NCBI GenBank assembly: GCA_039818985.1 | Contig: JBCBSU010000001.1 | Location: forward strand, 770,367 to 834,366 | Length of the DNA: 64,000 nucleotides | Direction of reading: 5' to 3' | Source of the DNA: Pseudomonadota bacterium | Lineage (GTDB): Bacteria; Pseudomonadota; Alphaproteobacteria; Sphingomonadales; Sphingomonadaceae | Shown here: positions 1-8,487 of the stretch, piece by piece | Numbering within the stretch: the stretch's first letter is position 1 | Layout of the letters: every line of letters begins with the position of its first letter | Position numbers and translations under genes: made by a program | Notes under the pieces: model-generated | The model's database searches: none | Told to the model about the DNA's origin: nothing | The model's input: the letters and a program-made list of their open reading frames with translations, nothing else

Positions 1-1152
1 GAGGCTGTCTGCGGCGCCGCAGTGCGCGCGGCGAAAGCGGTAAACTATGAAGGCGCGGGCACGATCGAGTTTATCGCCGATGGCTCGGCGGGGCTGAGCG
101 CCGACAAAATCTGGTTTATGGAGATGAACACCCGGCTGCAGGTCGAGCATCCGGTGACTGAGGAGATTACCGGGGTTGATCTGGTCGAATGGCAGTTACG
201 CGTCGCTGGTGGCGAGCCGATCCCGGTGGCGCAGGAAGATTTGAGCATACAAGGTCATGCGATTGAGGCACGGCTTTATGCTGAGGACCCGGCAAGCGGG
301 TTTCTTCCTAGTCCCGGGCGTATTGACGACTTGGCGCTGGATGACCGTATAAGGATCGAAACGGGTGTCGAAGAAGGGGATTTTGTCAGCCCTTTTTACG
401 ATCCGATGATAGCGAAATTGGTAGCGCATCAAGACGAGCGAGATGCAACTATTGAGGAGCTATTGGAAGCGCTAGAGGCTAGCTATGTCTCGCCACTCAG
501 TACCAACCAGGGTTTCCTTTATGAGTGCCTCGCACTCGACGAATTCAAAAATGCAGAGCTGAACACGGGGCTTATAGGCACTAAGGCGGAAGAATTATTG
601 CCAGCCGAAATCCCCAGCCAGTCAGCTATAGATGCAGCCGCAAGGTGCTATCGTCGTGAACCCACCGGATGGATGGGAGAACTTTTCACACGTGACAACA
701 GTCTGCAAGAGAAGCAATTTGGTTTTCGCCTGAATGCCCCAGTACGAAAGTCGGTCACTCTTTATACAAAGGGCCAAGCCGTCTCTGGAGATACTACTAA
801 CTTCCAACATATTTTTGGCGTTTGCGCGACCATGCCCACTGAAAACGATATTTTTGTAACTGAGCGTGGTCAGACATATGCTTTCTCAATCAGGGGGGCT
901 GATGGTCAAGGTAGTCAATCTGCCTCCGACGGCACCATCCTCTCCCCCATGCCGGGGAAAATTATCGCCGTTGCCGTTAGCGAGGGCGACAGCGTAGCCA
1001 AGGGCGACAAGCTGGTGACGCTCGAGGCAATGAAGATGGAGCATACGCTCACCGCGCCGTTTGATGGCACCGTCGCCAGCCTCTCCGCCAGCGAAGGCGC
1101 ACAGGTCAGCGAAGGTATGGCGCTGGTCGAGATTTCCGCTGCTGACGACTAA
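1..1152 (+). CDS. Acyl-CoA carboxylase biotin-carboxylase/biotin-carrier (alpha) subunit, 5'-truncated; probably 3-methylcrotonyl-CoA carboxylase alpha
   Basis: The reading frame is open from base 1, so the gene starts before the window; 383 residues are visible. The N-terminal part is the end of an ATP-grasp biotin carboxylase, with the FMEMNTRLQVEHPVTE block and the GHAIEARLYAEDP block that opens the biotin carboxylase C-terminal domain. The last ~75 residues are a biotinyl domain with the EAMKMEH biotinylation site. The WQLRVAGGEPIP stretch is closer to methylcrotonyl-CoA carboxylase (leucine degradation) than to propionyl-CoA carboxylase, but this is by recollection of the families. Codon use between about 300 and 900 (ATA, CTA, GTA, AGG, ACT, TCA) is unlike the flanks of the same gene. 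Confidence 0.9.
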   Translation, partial: EAVCGAAVRAAKAVNYEGAGTIEFIADGSAGLSADKIWFMEMNTRLQVEHPVTEEITGVDLVEWQLRVAGGEPIPVAQEDLSIQGHAIEARLYAEDPASGFLPSPGRIDDLALDDRIRIETGVEEGDFVSPFYDPMIAKLVAHQDERDATIEELLEALEASYVSPLSTNQGFLYECLALDEFKNAELNTGLIGTKAEELLPAEIPSQSAIDAAARCYRREPTGWMGELFTRDNSLQEKQFGFRLNAPVRKSVTLYTKGQAVSGDTTNFQHIFGVCATMPTENDIFVTERGQTYAFSIRGADGQGSQSASDGTILSPMPGKIIAVAVSEGDSVAKGDKLVTLEAMKMEHTLTAPFDGTVASLSASEGAQVSEGMALVEISAADD

Positions 1153-1168
1153 ATACCGTCAAACGGTT

Positions 1169-1253
1169 CGTCATGCTGAACTTGTTTCAGCATCTGTTCA
1201 GCAGCTAGCACTGGCATCAGGGTAGCGAAATAGACCCTGAAACACGTTCGGGG
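1169..1253. repeat. Intergenic palindromic repeat, diverged copy (CGTCATGCTGAAC family)
   Basis: The left arm begins CGTCATGCTGAACTTGTTTC and the right arm reads CCTGAAACACGTTCGGGGT, an imperfect inverted repeat. It is related to the better copy at 52263-52332. It fills nearly all of the space between the carboxylase gene and the prepilin peptidase gene. Confidence 0.6.
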
Positions 1254-1259
1254 TAATGA

Positions 1260-2054
1260 GTGGAGGGGCTGCTTCTCATCTTAAACCAACTCCTCACCCA
1301 CCCGGTCTATGCGCCGCTGTTTGCTGCCATTCTCGGCGCCGTCCTTGGCAGTTTTATCGCGGCACTGGTCAGCCGCTGGCCGGTCAATCGCAGCATTTTC
1401 GAGCCGCGCTCGACCTGTGATGCCTGTGGTGCAAAACTGCGGTCGCATGAGCTGATCCCGATTGTCTCCTATCTGATCCAGCGTGGCAAATGCCGTCGCT
1501 GCGGCGCAGCGATCGAGGCGGACGCTATCAGCATCGAGGTCATCGCGGCGCTGGTCGGGGCGCTGTCGCTGATTATCGCACCCGGATGGGAGGGCGTAAC
1601 ATTGGCGCTGTTCGGCTGGCTGTTGCTGCCTTTGGCCTGGCTCGACTTCCGCCATTACTGGCTGCCCGACCCATTGGTGATCGTGCTGGCGCTCGGCGGT
1701 CTGGCCATCGCTGCGACCGGATCGTTCCCGCCGCCATTGGCCGACCGTCTTGTCGGCGCCGTTGGCGGCTTTGCCCTGCTAGCGCTGGTCAGCATCGGCT
1801 ATCGCGCCTTGCGCGGGCGCGACGGGCTGGGCGAAGGTGACCCCAAGCTGTTCGCTGCCATCGGCCTGTGGCTTGGCTGGCAGGTGCTGCCGGTATTGCT
1901 GTTCATGGCCGCCAGCCTTGGCCTGATCCTGGCGCTGGTGGCGATGATCGGCGGGCGCGACATGACAGGCACGTCGCAATTCCCCTTCGGGACGCTGATG
2001 GCGATCCCGGCCTGGATATTGCTCGCTGCGGACGCTCCTGCGCTGTTTTCCTGA
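1260..2054 (+). CDS. Prepilin peptidase / type IV leader peptidase (A24 family)
   Basis: A 264-residue polytopic membrane protein of the A24 aspartic peptidase family, which cleaves and N-methylates type IV prepilin or type II pseudopilin leaders at the inner membrane. It has the N-terminal cytoplasmic domain with two CxxC pairs (C53/C56 and C78/C81, zinc-binding type). The candidate catalytic aspartates are D129 or D137 in WLDFRHYWLPD and D194 in GEGDPKL. A late FPFGT motif is also typical. The start is a GTG just after the repeat; an ATG five bases upstream is out of frame. No pilin or secretin genes are adjacent, so its substrate system (PilD or GspO type) cannot be told. Confidence 0.9.
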   Translation: MEGLLLILNQLLTHPVYAPLFAAILGAVLGSFIAALVSRWPVNRSIFEPRSTCDACGAKLRSHELIPIVSYLIQRGKCRRCGAAIEADAISIEVIAALVGALSLIIAPGWEGVTLALFGWLLLPLAWLDFRHYWLPDPLVIVLALGGLAIAATGSFPPPLADRLVGAVGGFALLALVSIGYRALRGRDGLGEGDPKLFAAIGLWLGWQVLPVLLFMAASLGLILALVAMIGGRDMTGTSQFPFGTLMAIPAWILLAADAPALFS

Positions 2055-2122
2055 AACCCATTTCAAAACGCTACCTGTTTGGCTATGCTGCCGGTAAAGC
2101 TTGGTTATGGAACAACCAAATT

Positions 2123-2205
2123 CCGTTCGGGCTGAGCTTGTCGAAGCCCTGTACTTTCCTGGTTGGAAGTGAAGAACAGTCCTTCGACTGGCTCAGAGCG
2201 AACGG
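2123..2205. repeat. Intergenic palindromic repeat, copy 1 (CCGTTCG...CTTGTCGAAG family)
   Basis: The left arm starts CCGTTCGGGCTGAGCTTGTC and the right arm is its near reverse complement (CCTTCGACTGGCTCAGAGCG, then AACGG). It is the same family as 56230-56306. It lies between the prepilin peptidase and aldehyde dehydrogenase genes and could form a long hairpin in RNA or DNA. Confidence 0.8.
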
Positions 2206-2247
2206 AGGAGTTCTATAGCCGATATGAAAATATAAGGAGTAGGATAG

Positions 2248-3696
2248 ATGGCCACCGCGATTAAACAGGACGACCCTGCCGCACATATGCACACCGTGCT
2301 GGACAAGCAGCGTGCGGATTTCACCGCCTCCATGCCCGAGGCGCTGTCGGTGCGGACCGACCGGATCAATCGCGCCATTGCCCTGCTGGTCGATCATGCC
2401 GATGATTTCGCCAAAGCGGTGAGCGAGGATTTCGGCCATCGCAGTGAAGAACAGACGCTGATGACCGATATCGTCCCCAGCATCTCGGCGCTGAAACATG
2501 CCAAAAAGCATCTCAGCAGCTGGGCGCGTGGCGAGCGGCGCAAGCCGACATTTCCGCTCGGCCTGCTTGGGGCCAAGGCAGAGATAGCCTATCAGCCCAA
2601 GGGCGTGGTCGGCGTTATTGCGCCATGGAACTTCCCGGTCGGCATGGTGATGGTGCCGATGGCGGGTATATTGGCGGCGGGCAACCGCGCCATGGTCAAG
2701 CCGTCGGAATTTACCGAGCGGGTCTCCGAGCTGTTTGTCGAGGTGATCCCGAAATATTTCGCCGAGACCGAAATGGCGGTGTTCACCGGCGGACCGGAAG
2801 TCGGCATGGCGTTCTCGTCCTTGCCCTTCGACCATATGATTTTCACCGGCGCCACCAGTATCGGCAAACATATCATGCGCGCGGCATCGGAAAATCTGGT
2901 GCCGGTGACGCTCGAGCTGGGCGGAAAATCCCCGACGATTATCGGCCGCAGCGCCGACAAAACCAAGGCGGCCGACCGTATTGCGCTGGGCAAGATGATG
3001 AACGCCGGGCAGATCTGCCTCGCGCCCGATTATCTCTATGTCGCCGAAGAGCAGGAAGACGAGATGATCGGCGCGGTCACGCAATCGGCAACAGCCATGT
3101 ACCCGACATTGCTGAGCAATGATGATTACACCTCGGTGGTCAATGGCCGCAATCATGATCGGTTGCAGGGCTATCTTGATGATGCCAAGGAAAAGGGTGC
3201 GGAGCTGATCGAAGTCAATCCGGGCGATGAGGACTTCTCCAGCTCCAACGGCCATAAAATGCCGCTGACCATCCTGCGCAATGTCAATGACGACATGAAG
3301 GTAATGCAGGAAGAGATTTTTGGGCCCATATTGCCGGTCAAAACCTATAACACCATCGATGAAGCCATTGATTATGTGAATGAAAATGACCGGCCGCTTG
3401 GCCTGTATTATTTCGGCAGCGACAGCGGTGAGGAGGAGCGGGTGCTCGGCAAGACCATTTCCGGCGGCGTCACCGTCAATGATGTGATCTTCCACAATGC
3501 CATGGAAGACCTGCCTTTCGGTGGTATCGGCCCCTCGGGCATGGGCCATTATCACGGCTTTGATGGTTTCAGGGAATTCAGCCATATGCGCGCCGTTTAC
3601 AAGCAGGCGAGCATGGATGTCGCGGGCATGGCCGGGTTCAAGCCACCCTATGGCAAGAAAACCTGGGCCACGATCAAGCGCGAACTGAAGAAATAA
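2248..3696 (+). CDS. Coniferyl aldehyde dehydrogenase (NAD-dependent aldehyde dehydrogenase superfamily)
   Basis: A 482-residue aldehyde dehydrogenase oxidising an aldehyde to the acid with NAD(P). It carries the VVGVIAPWNFP nucleotide-binding block (N128), the general base in LELGGKSP (E223) and the catalytic cysteine in NAGQICLAPDY (C257). The LAPDY context after the cysteine and the short class-3-like length match the coniferyl aldehyde dehydrogenase (CalB) subfamily, which acts on lignin-derived aromatic aldehydes. A ribosome site (AAGGAG) lies about 10 bases before the ATG. The gene stands alone between a repeat and tRNA-Leu. The exact substrate is inferred from the subfamily only. Confidence 0.9.
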   Translation: MATAIKQDDPAAHMHTVLDKQRADFTASMPEALSVRTDRINRAIALLVDHADDFAKAVSEDFGHRSEEQTLMTDIVPSISALKHAKKHLSSWARGERRKPTFPLGLLGAKAEIAYQPKGVVGVIAPWNFPVGMVMVPMAGILAAGNRAMVKPSEFTERVSELFVEVIPKYFAETEMAVFTGGPEVGMAFSSLPFDHMIFTGATSIGKHIMRAASENLVPVTLELGGKSPTIIGRSADKTKAADRIALGKMMNAGQICLAPDYLYVAEEQEDEMIGAVTQSATAMYPTLLSNDDYTSVVNGRNHDRLQGYLDDAKEKGAELIEVNPGDEDFSSSNGHKMPLTILRNVNDDMKVMQEEIFGPILPVKTYNTIDEAIDYVNENDRPLGLYYFGSDSGEEERVLGKTISGGVTVNDVIFHNAMEDLPFGGIGPSGMGHYHGFDGFREFSHMRAVYKQASMDVAGMAGFKPPYGKKTWATIKRELKK

Positions 3697-3767
3697 GCGG
3701 ATTGCAACAGACAGCATGCTCCGCTATCTGAGCGCGTCTGCGGGCATCTGGCCCGAGACCATATGAT

Positions 3768-3853
3768 GCGGGTATGGCGGAATTGGTAGACGCGCCGGAT
3801 TCAAAATCCGGTGTCCCTAGGACATGTCGGTTCGAGTCCGACTACCCGTACCA
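3768..3853 (+). tRNA. tRNA-Leu (anticodon CAA)
   Basis: An 86-nt cloverleaf: acceptor GCGGGTA pairs with TACCCGT (G:U at the first pair), the anticodon stem CCGGA/TCCGG encloses TTCAAAA giving CAA, there is a long class II variable arm, the T loop is GTTCGAGTC, and CCA is encoded. It sits at the left edge of an AT-richer block. Confidence 0.97.
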
Positions 3854-4230
3854 TTTTTTTGGTGAGATTATCCCTTCCACAACAGGCAAAGCGTAGCAGC
3901 GCTCATGGTTGCTGGTGCCGTCCAGTCCCATGGTTTGCCATGGCTTGGCTTTGGGCTTCATCGCCGCCTGCTGAAGACTCGCGCCCCCAGAGCCCGATAA
4001 TATCATTATATCCATAATGGATGTTTTTTGGTTTCGACATCCGATCGCATGATTCTCTCAATAGTGTCCGATATTTAGAACACGGAGTTTTCAATAAAAG
4101 CATCAGATATTACACCATTATATCGCCATAAAATTATAGCGATAGATAACTGATACTAATATGGCTTCTATCTGCGTTGACTCTTCATGGGCCGCTGGGC
4201 AGCGATGGCTTTTGACAACTGGGGAAAGTC
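3854..4230. other. Gene-free AT-richer stretch upstream of the unknown operon
   Basis: There is no convincing coding sequence here. The stretch is visibly poorer in G and C than its surroundings, mainly from 4000 to 4160. A short inverted repeat TATCGC (4121-4126) / GCGATA (4139-4144) lies 87 bases before the first gene of the operon and may be an operator. The promoter of the downstream operon presumably lies here, but no clear -35/-10 pair was seen. I found no copy of the tRNA-Leu 3' end. Confidence 0.5.
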
Positions 4231-5277
4231 ATGAATACTCAACGAGAGCAGGATATAAGTCGATATCGGGGGATGCAGATCATGCTGTTCCTCTTCTCTT
4301 TTCTGTTTTTTGCAGGAATTACATTCGGTTACGTAAATCTGTTTCTTGGCTTCGGGTGGTTTGTCGCTGTAGTCATTGGCTTTGCGATATCAGGTTTTGC
4401 CTTTTTGCTTGCTCGCACCATTGGTTTGACACCCGATGGCGCGTTCAAAAGCGGCAAAAACTGGTTTCTGATGGCGGTTCTGCTCATTGTTAGCGCTGCC
4501 GGTATCTACAATACATTGATGCTACAATTTGAAGGCGAGCAAATTCTTGCTGATGCTGCAACGGAATCAGAGGATGCTTTCGCGGTTTTGGAGGGTTCTG
4601 CAGAAACCGAGTTGAAGACCAGCGGCATAGAAGAGCGTGTCGGGCAAATAGAATCATTGAAAGATGCGCTTTTCAGTGAAATGCGCAACCCGCGAAATTG
4701 TGGTGAGGGGCCAGAGGCTGCGCGTATTATCTCGCAGTTGCGCAATGAGCTGCCCGAGTTTCGACCCGTCAGTAGCGGCAGGAGTCAGCGCAGGGGGCAG
4801 GATTGCAGCTACCTTGAACCCGTCATTGCCGACTATAATACACGCATCTCGCTGCTTCTGGATCGGGCGTCGTGGAACAATCGTGACCTCAGGGACGTGC
4901 TGGAAGTGTCGCTACGCGCACAAAACGAGATGGAGAATCTGCGGCAGGATGTCTCGTCGGGCTACACGCCATTACAGCTCAAACAGTTCGTCAATATCCT
5001 GGAAGATGCCGACGCGGTTTATCGCAAGACACGCAAAAAGCTCGGCAAAGAGACTGATATTGGTTCCATTCCGCCGTCCCTCCCCATCGTGGCGGCCAAG
5101 AGCTTGGGGAATATCTACAAACTGCCCGGGCTGATCTGGAGCCGCATAGAATATCTCTCGACATGGGCCTATCTGCTGTTGGCCGCAGGCTTTGATTTTC
5201 TTCTCGTTTCGCTGTTTGAGCTGGTGAGAACCAACAAGGTCAGCCGTGTCAAACTACCACCGCAATTCCAAGGATAG
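4231..5277 (+). CDS. Polytopic membrane protein of unknown function, first gene of a GTPase-like operon
   Basis: I do not recognise this 348-residue protein. It has about three hydrophobic segments near the N-terminus (roughly residues 16-37, 39-62 and 78-97), a hydrophilic, mostly helical region of about 210 residues with two cysteines (in PRNCGEG and GQDCSYL), and a last membrane segment near 313-337. A ribosome site (GGGGAAAG) precedes the ATG. The next gene starts 4 bases after its stop, so the two are probably co-transcribed and may form a complex. The hydrophilic loop between the third and fourth segments may be a sensing or docking part; this is inference. Confidence 0.8.
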   Translation: MNTQREQDISRYRGMQIMLFLFSFLFFAGITFGYVNLFLGFGWFVAVVIGFAISGFAFLLARTIGLTPDGAFKSGKNWFLMAVLLIVSAAGIYNTLMLQFEGEQILADAATESEDAFAVLEGSAETELKTSGIEERVGQIESLKDALFSEMRNPRNCGEGPEAARIISQLRNELPEFRPVSSGRSQRRGQDCSYLEPVIADYNTRISLLLDRASWNNRDLRDVLEVSLRAQNEMENLRQDVSSGYTPLQLKQFVNILEDADAVYRKTRKKLGKETDIGSIPPSLPIVAAKSLGNIYKLPGLIWSRIEYLSTWAYLLLAAGFDFLLVSLFELVRTNKVSRVKLPPQFQG

Positions 5278-5281
5278 TTTG

Positions 5282-6580
5282 ATGCAAGACGAAGACCTGC
5301 CAAAACCGTTCAAGCCCAAACCGCTCGACGATGATGAGTCCGCGTCAGCCTCACCAAAATCGGGCGACACCATATATAGTTCCGGCTTGCCGCCAGGCGA
5401 TGAAGATGATGACTCGCCTTCAGGTGGAAGCAACGCATCGGATACGTTCGGGAGTAAACCATGGTCTGCCGGGAGGCTCGACGGAGCTGATACCGATGAT
5501 GATCAGCAAACGCCCGATATCGATGTCTCGAGGCTGGGTATGGAGTTGGCGAAAGCCATGTCGGTCAAGGAACAGGGTTATCACCCTGTGGTAATCTTTG
5601 GCACCAACAACAGTGGCAAGACTGCGCTGCTGATGTCGCTATTTTCCATATTGCGTAATGAAGCCGACAGGCTGAAAGCCGGTCTGGTTCTGTGCGAGCC
5701 GCTGCTCGACGATAATACCGAGACGGGCGGGCTGCTCTATGAAGAGGCCCAGCACACCTTCGAAATCAAGACGAAGGCTTTCATGAGGCGCGAGAAAATT
5801 CCGGTGACACGCTTCGAGCTGCCGTTTTTCATACCCGTAGAGCTTCGACCACAAAAAGAAGAAAATATTCGCTTTGCTTTTATGGAGAGTAATGGCGAAT
5901 GGTATCGCCCGTTGGTCGAGCCCGGTGCCGAGTTGACCGGTGTGAAAAAACTCTATCCCGCGATGAGAAAGGAAATCGAACAGTTTGTCGGCGAGTTTCG
6001 CGGCGGTATCAGTTTTATCTTCATCGCACCCGCGACCCAGGAAAGGGTGCATGGGCCGGCACGGATCGGGCGTGACATTGACAGGTTGGAAAGTGCTTCC
6101 GAAGCTTTGGTGGGCGTTCTTAAAAGCTATGAAAGAATAAGAAAATTTTCTCGTGAAAAGGATCGCTTTGTCACCCTGATTACCAAATGGGATGCGAGGA
6201 AAAGAGGTGAGCAAACCAATGCTCCGATAGATGATCCGGAATTTCTTGCCCAGGATGAGGGGGCTGCATACCAGTTTTTCAAGGAATATTATAACGAAGC
6301 CTATTCCGAGCTTCAGGGCCTTCCTGTTTCAGAAAAGCATTGGCGTATACAGGCCTATATTTCCGGTGTCATGGACGAGAATGGCTTGCTGCCCCTGGAG
6401 CAGGGGTCGGATCAGAAGGATGTCGTTGACTCCTATCCTGAAGAAATGTGGATATGGCTCTATAAGCACGCCCTCGAGACCAGGAAAAAAACGCCGGTCA
6501 GTCCATTTCCCAGACCACCACGCAGGCCAGCACTCATACGGTTTTTTGAAAAGGCGCTAGACGCTCTTTCGGGCGGTTAA
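5282..6580 (+). CDS. P-loop GTPase-like protein of unknown function
   Basis: A 432-residue protein. The first ~95 residues are acidic, proline/serine-rich and likely disordered. A Walker A/G1 loop GTNNSGKT (residues 107-114) follows a beta strand (VVIFG). A G3-like ESNGE lies at 202-206 after FAFM, with E in place of the usual D. A G4-like TKWD lies at 301-304 after VTLI. Together these point to a GTPase of the TRAFAC type rather than an AAA or ABC ATPase. It recalls the GTPase modules of proposed bacterial GTPase-associated conflict systems, but that is not shown. I chose the ATG at 5282 (AAGGA upstream) over one at 5246 that overlaps the previous gene. The next gene begins 2 bases after the stop. 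Confidence 0.8.
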   Translation: MQDEDLPKPFKPKPLDDDESASASPKSGDTIYSSGLPPGDEDDDSPSGGSNASDTFGSKPWSAGRLDGADTDDDQQTPDIDVSRLGMELAKAMSVKEQGYHPVVIFGTNNSGKTALLMSLFSILRNEADRLKAGLVLCEPLLDDNTETGGLLYEEAQHTFEIKTKAFMRREKIPVTRFELPFFIPVELRPQKEENIRFAFMESNGEWYRPLVEPGAELTGVKKLYPAMRKEIEQFVGEFRGGISFIFIAPATQERVHGPARIGRDIDRLESASEALVGVLKSYERIRKFSREKDRFVTLITKWDARKRGEQTNAPIDDPEFLAQDEGAAYQFFKEYYNEAYSELQGLPVSEKHWRIQAYISGVMDENGLLPLEQGSDQKDVVDSYPEEMWIWLYKHALETRKKTPVSPFPRPPRRPALIRFFEKALDALSGG

Positions 6581-6581
6581 G

Positions 6582-8317
6582 ATGGCTCAGGATTCCACCA
6601 GCGGCACATCGCCACCCACGGCATTTCTGGAATATCATTATTATGACGGGGGTCTGAAAGGCCAGGTGCTGCCCAATATCGCCCGGCCTGATTGGGCACC
6701 GCCGATCGATGCGGTAGGGTTACCGCAGAAATACAGACTATCCGGTGAGGACAGCTGTGTAGAATTTATCCGTTTCGAGATGCCGGCCGGCCGTGTCACA
6801 TGGATGGGGCTGCATATCGGCGGGATCGATGCGCAATTTGGTGATCGCGAGAATTATGAAGGCATTGGCGTCTGGTTGCTGAACCAGTCGATTACTGCAC
6901 CGGACTATGTCTATCTGGCGCTCAAGGAGTTTTTCCCACCTCTAGAGAAGCGCAATTTTACCGGTGCTGCTGCTCTGGCGGATGATCTGCTACACGGGGC
7001 ACTGCCGAGCTATTGTATCGCTGCAAGCCGCCTGCCCAAGCCGCTGGCCGGCCTGCCACTGGCAAAATCCTCTCTTACAAAGGATGTCGTTTATCATCTC
7101 GATACCGGTCATGAGCGTTTCCAGAGCAAGCTATGCGCTTTCCTTTTGCAGGCGCAGTTTATTTCCCGAAAAGATATGTCCGCACCGCGCTTGCTTATCA
7201 TGTTATCTGACGGCGCAACGGCCAGCAGACATGATTATCGCAAGATGGAAACCGTTGATTTCACGCGTTCTTTATTGAAGACACTACCCGGGGCGTTTGA
7301 AAAACTGCAGGATAGTGTTGCTGCAGCCAACACCGCCTATGAGCAACAGGTAGAAGCGACTTCCGCGTTGCAAAACCAGCTGGCGAAGCTGCAGTCCGAC
7401 AATGCCGAGCTGACTTCCAATCTGAAAACAGAAAAGCAGTCTGCTGCCCATTTTCAAGAGATGCTTTCGGAAAATGCAGAGAACAAACGCCATATTGAGC
7501 TGGTCAATCTCTACGGCGATCTTTCCAGACAGCTCAATGCGTTACAGCAGACGGCCATGAAGGGCTTCAGGGACACAGCGAGCACCATTCAAACGGCGCA
7601 AAGTTCCATCAAGTCCAGCCTGTCGAATACAGTGACTTCCGTAACCGAAGGCAATGAAAATTGGCGGCAACCCGGCCCGCCCAATAACGATCCGCATGCC
7701 TCTGCAGGTCTCGATTCCGGGGCCGAAACAAAAGTCTCTGACTTTATGGCCTGGGTGCAACGCAAACCTGTTTTGGCAGGTGCCGGGCTTTTGATTGCTG
7801 TGCTGGCAACCGCCTGGATTATCAGCACGCTCTGGCAGGATAGCGACGAGGGTACAGAGGTGGAGCAGGGGGTACCGACGAAGAGGTCAGCATTGCGGCA
7901 AAAGAGACTTTTACCTGCACGCCCGTGGCGGTTTATGGCCCTGCTGGCCCGATCAAATGTTCTGAAGCTGATGACTTCAGCCTTTCCGACGTCATCACCC
8001 GATCGCTGGACAATCGCTGCGATGACCCTGATAGCTGTCCCGAGATGTCCGGCGCAGAGGCGCGCAGAGAACTGGCCAGACTGCTCAGCTGGACTGGAAG
8101 CACGCGACCTGTGCGAAGCGGTGCCCAAGGTACAACATTCATCCCCGTAAGCGGTGCCACAATAGATTGCACGGTCACATCCGCACCAATAGGCGAGGAC
8201 GCCCCAAGATTGGCTGAGTGTGTCTTTGGCCGGGAGAAAGAAGATCTGGCCTGTGCTCTTGTTGAAACGGGGGCCGCCATAAATAATAGTGCCAGCGGCA
8301 AAAGCTGTCCTTCCTAG
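6582..8317 (+). CDS. Coiled-coil, single-pass membrane protein with Cys-rich C-terminus; third gene of the GTPase-like operon; interrupted by a -1 frameshift
   Basis: As read, the frame from 6582 ends at 8150, but from about residue 430 it loses protein-like character while the -1 frame (7862 to the stop at 8315-8317) becomes clearly coding. Adding one G to the GGGGG run at 7868-7872 restores one protein of about 578 residues. Its parts are an N-terminal globular domain (1-230, starting near FLEYHYYDGG), a Gln/Ala/Leu-rich coiled coil (about 238-340), a linker, a membrane segment (about 397-416) and a ~150-residue tail with eight cysteines, suited to an oxidising periplasm. I do not recognise it. 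It is the membrane-tethered partner of the preceding GTPase-like protein by context. The frameshift may be an assembly error, a real mutation or slippage. Confidence 0.7.
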
Positions 8318-8487
8318 AGCGTGTCCTGAAGAGCCAGATACGACCCCCTGCGGGGCGGGCTGCTTTTGGCCCAGTGCTTCGTTACTCGTCAGTCACTATG
8401 CTGTGGCATGGCTCCTTCCTCGCGCCTCGCTCTGGGCCAAAATCGGTTCCGTGCCAACGTACCTGGCTCTTCAGGACACGCTCTAGG
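8313..8487. mobile_element. MITE-like element with perfect 25-bp terminal inverted repeats
   Basis: Bases 8313-8337 (CCTAGAGCGTGTCCTGAAGA and five more) are the exact reverse complement of 8463-8487. A second inverted repeat lies inside: TTTTGGCCCAG at 8364-8374 against CTGGGCCAAAA at 8432-8442. The 175-bp unit has no coding capacity. The stop codons of both flanking convergent genes (TAG at 8315-8317 and, on the minus strand, at 8483-8485) fall inside the repeats. A TA at each edge would suit a TA-duplicating transposase of the IS630/IS5 type, but the parent element is not in the window. Confidence 0.75.

Noticed and set aside
2083-3717. A 544-codon open frame on the minus strand opposite the aldehyde dehydrogenase
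   Set aside because: It is the shadow of a GC-rich gene in the antisense phase; it has low-complexity His/Arg-rich translation and no family signal, whereas the plus-strand gene has all catalytic motifs.
7925-8317. The plus-strand frame 7925-8317 as an independent gene
   Set aside because: It has no ribosome site and continues an upstream protein in the -1 frame; better read as the frameshifted C-terminus of the gene from 6582.
8338-8462. Short frames inside the 175-bp inverted-repeat element
   Set aside because: They arise from the palindrome and carry no transposase motif; the element is too short for a transposase.
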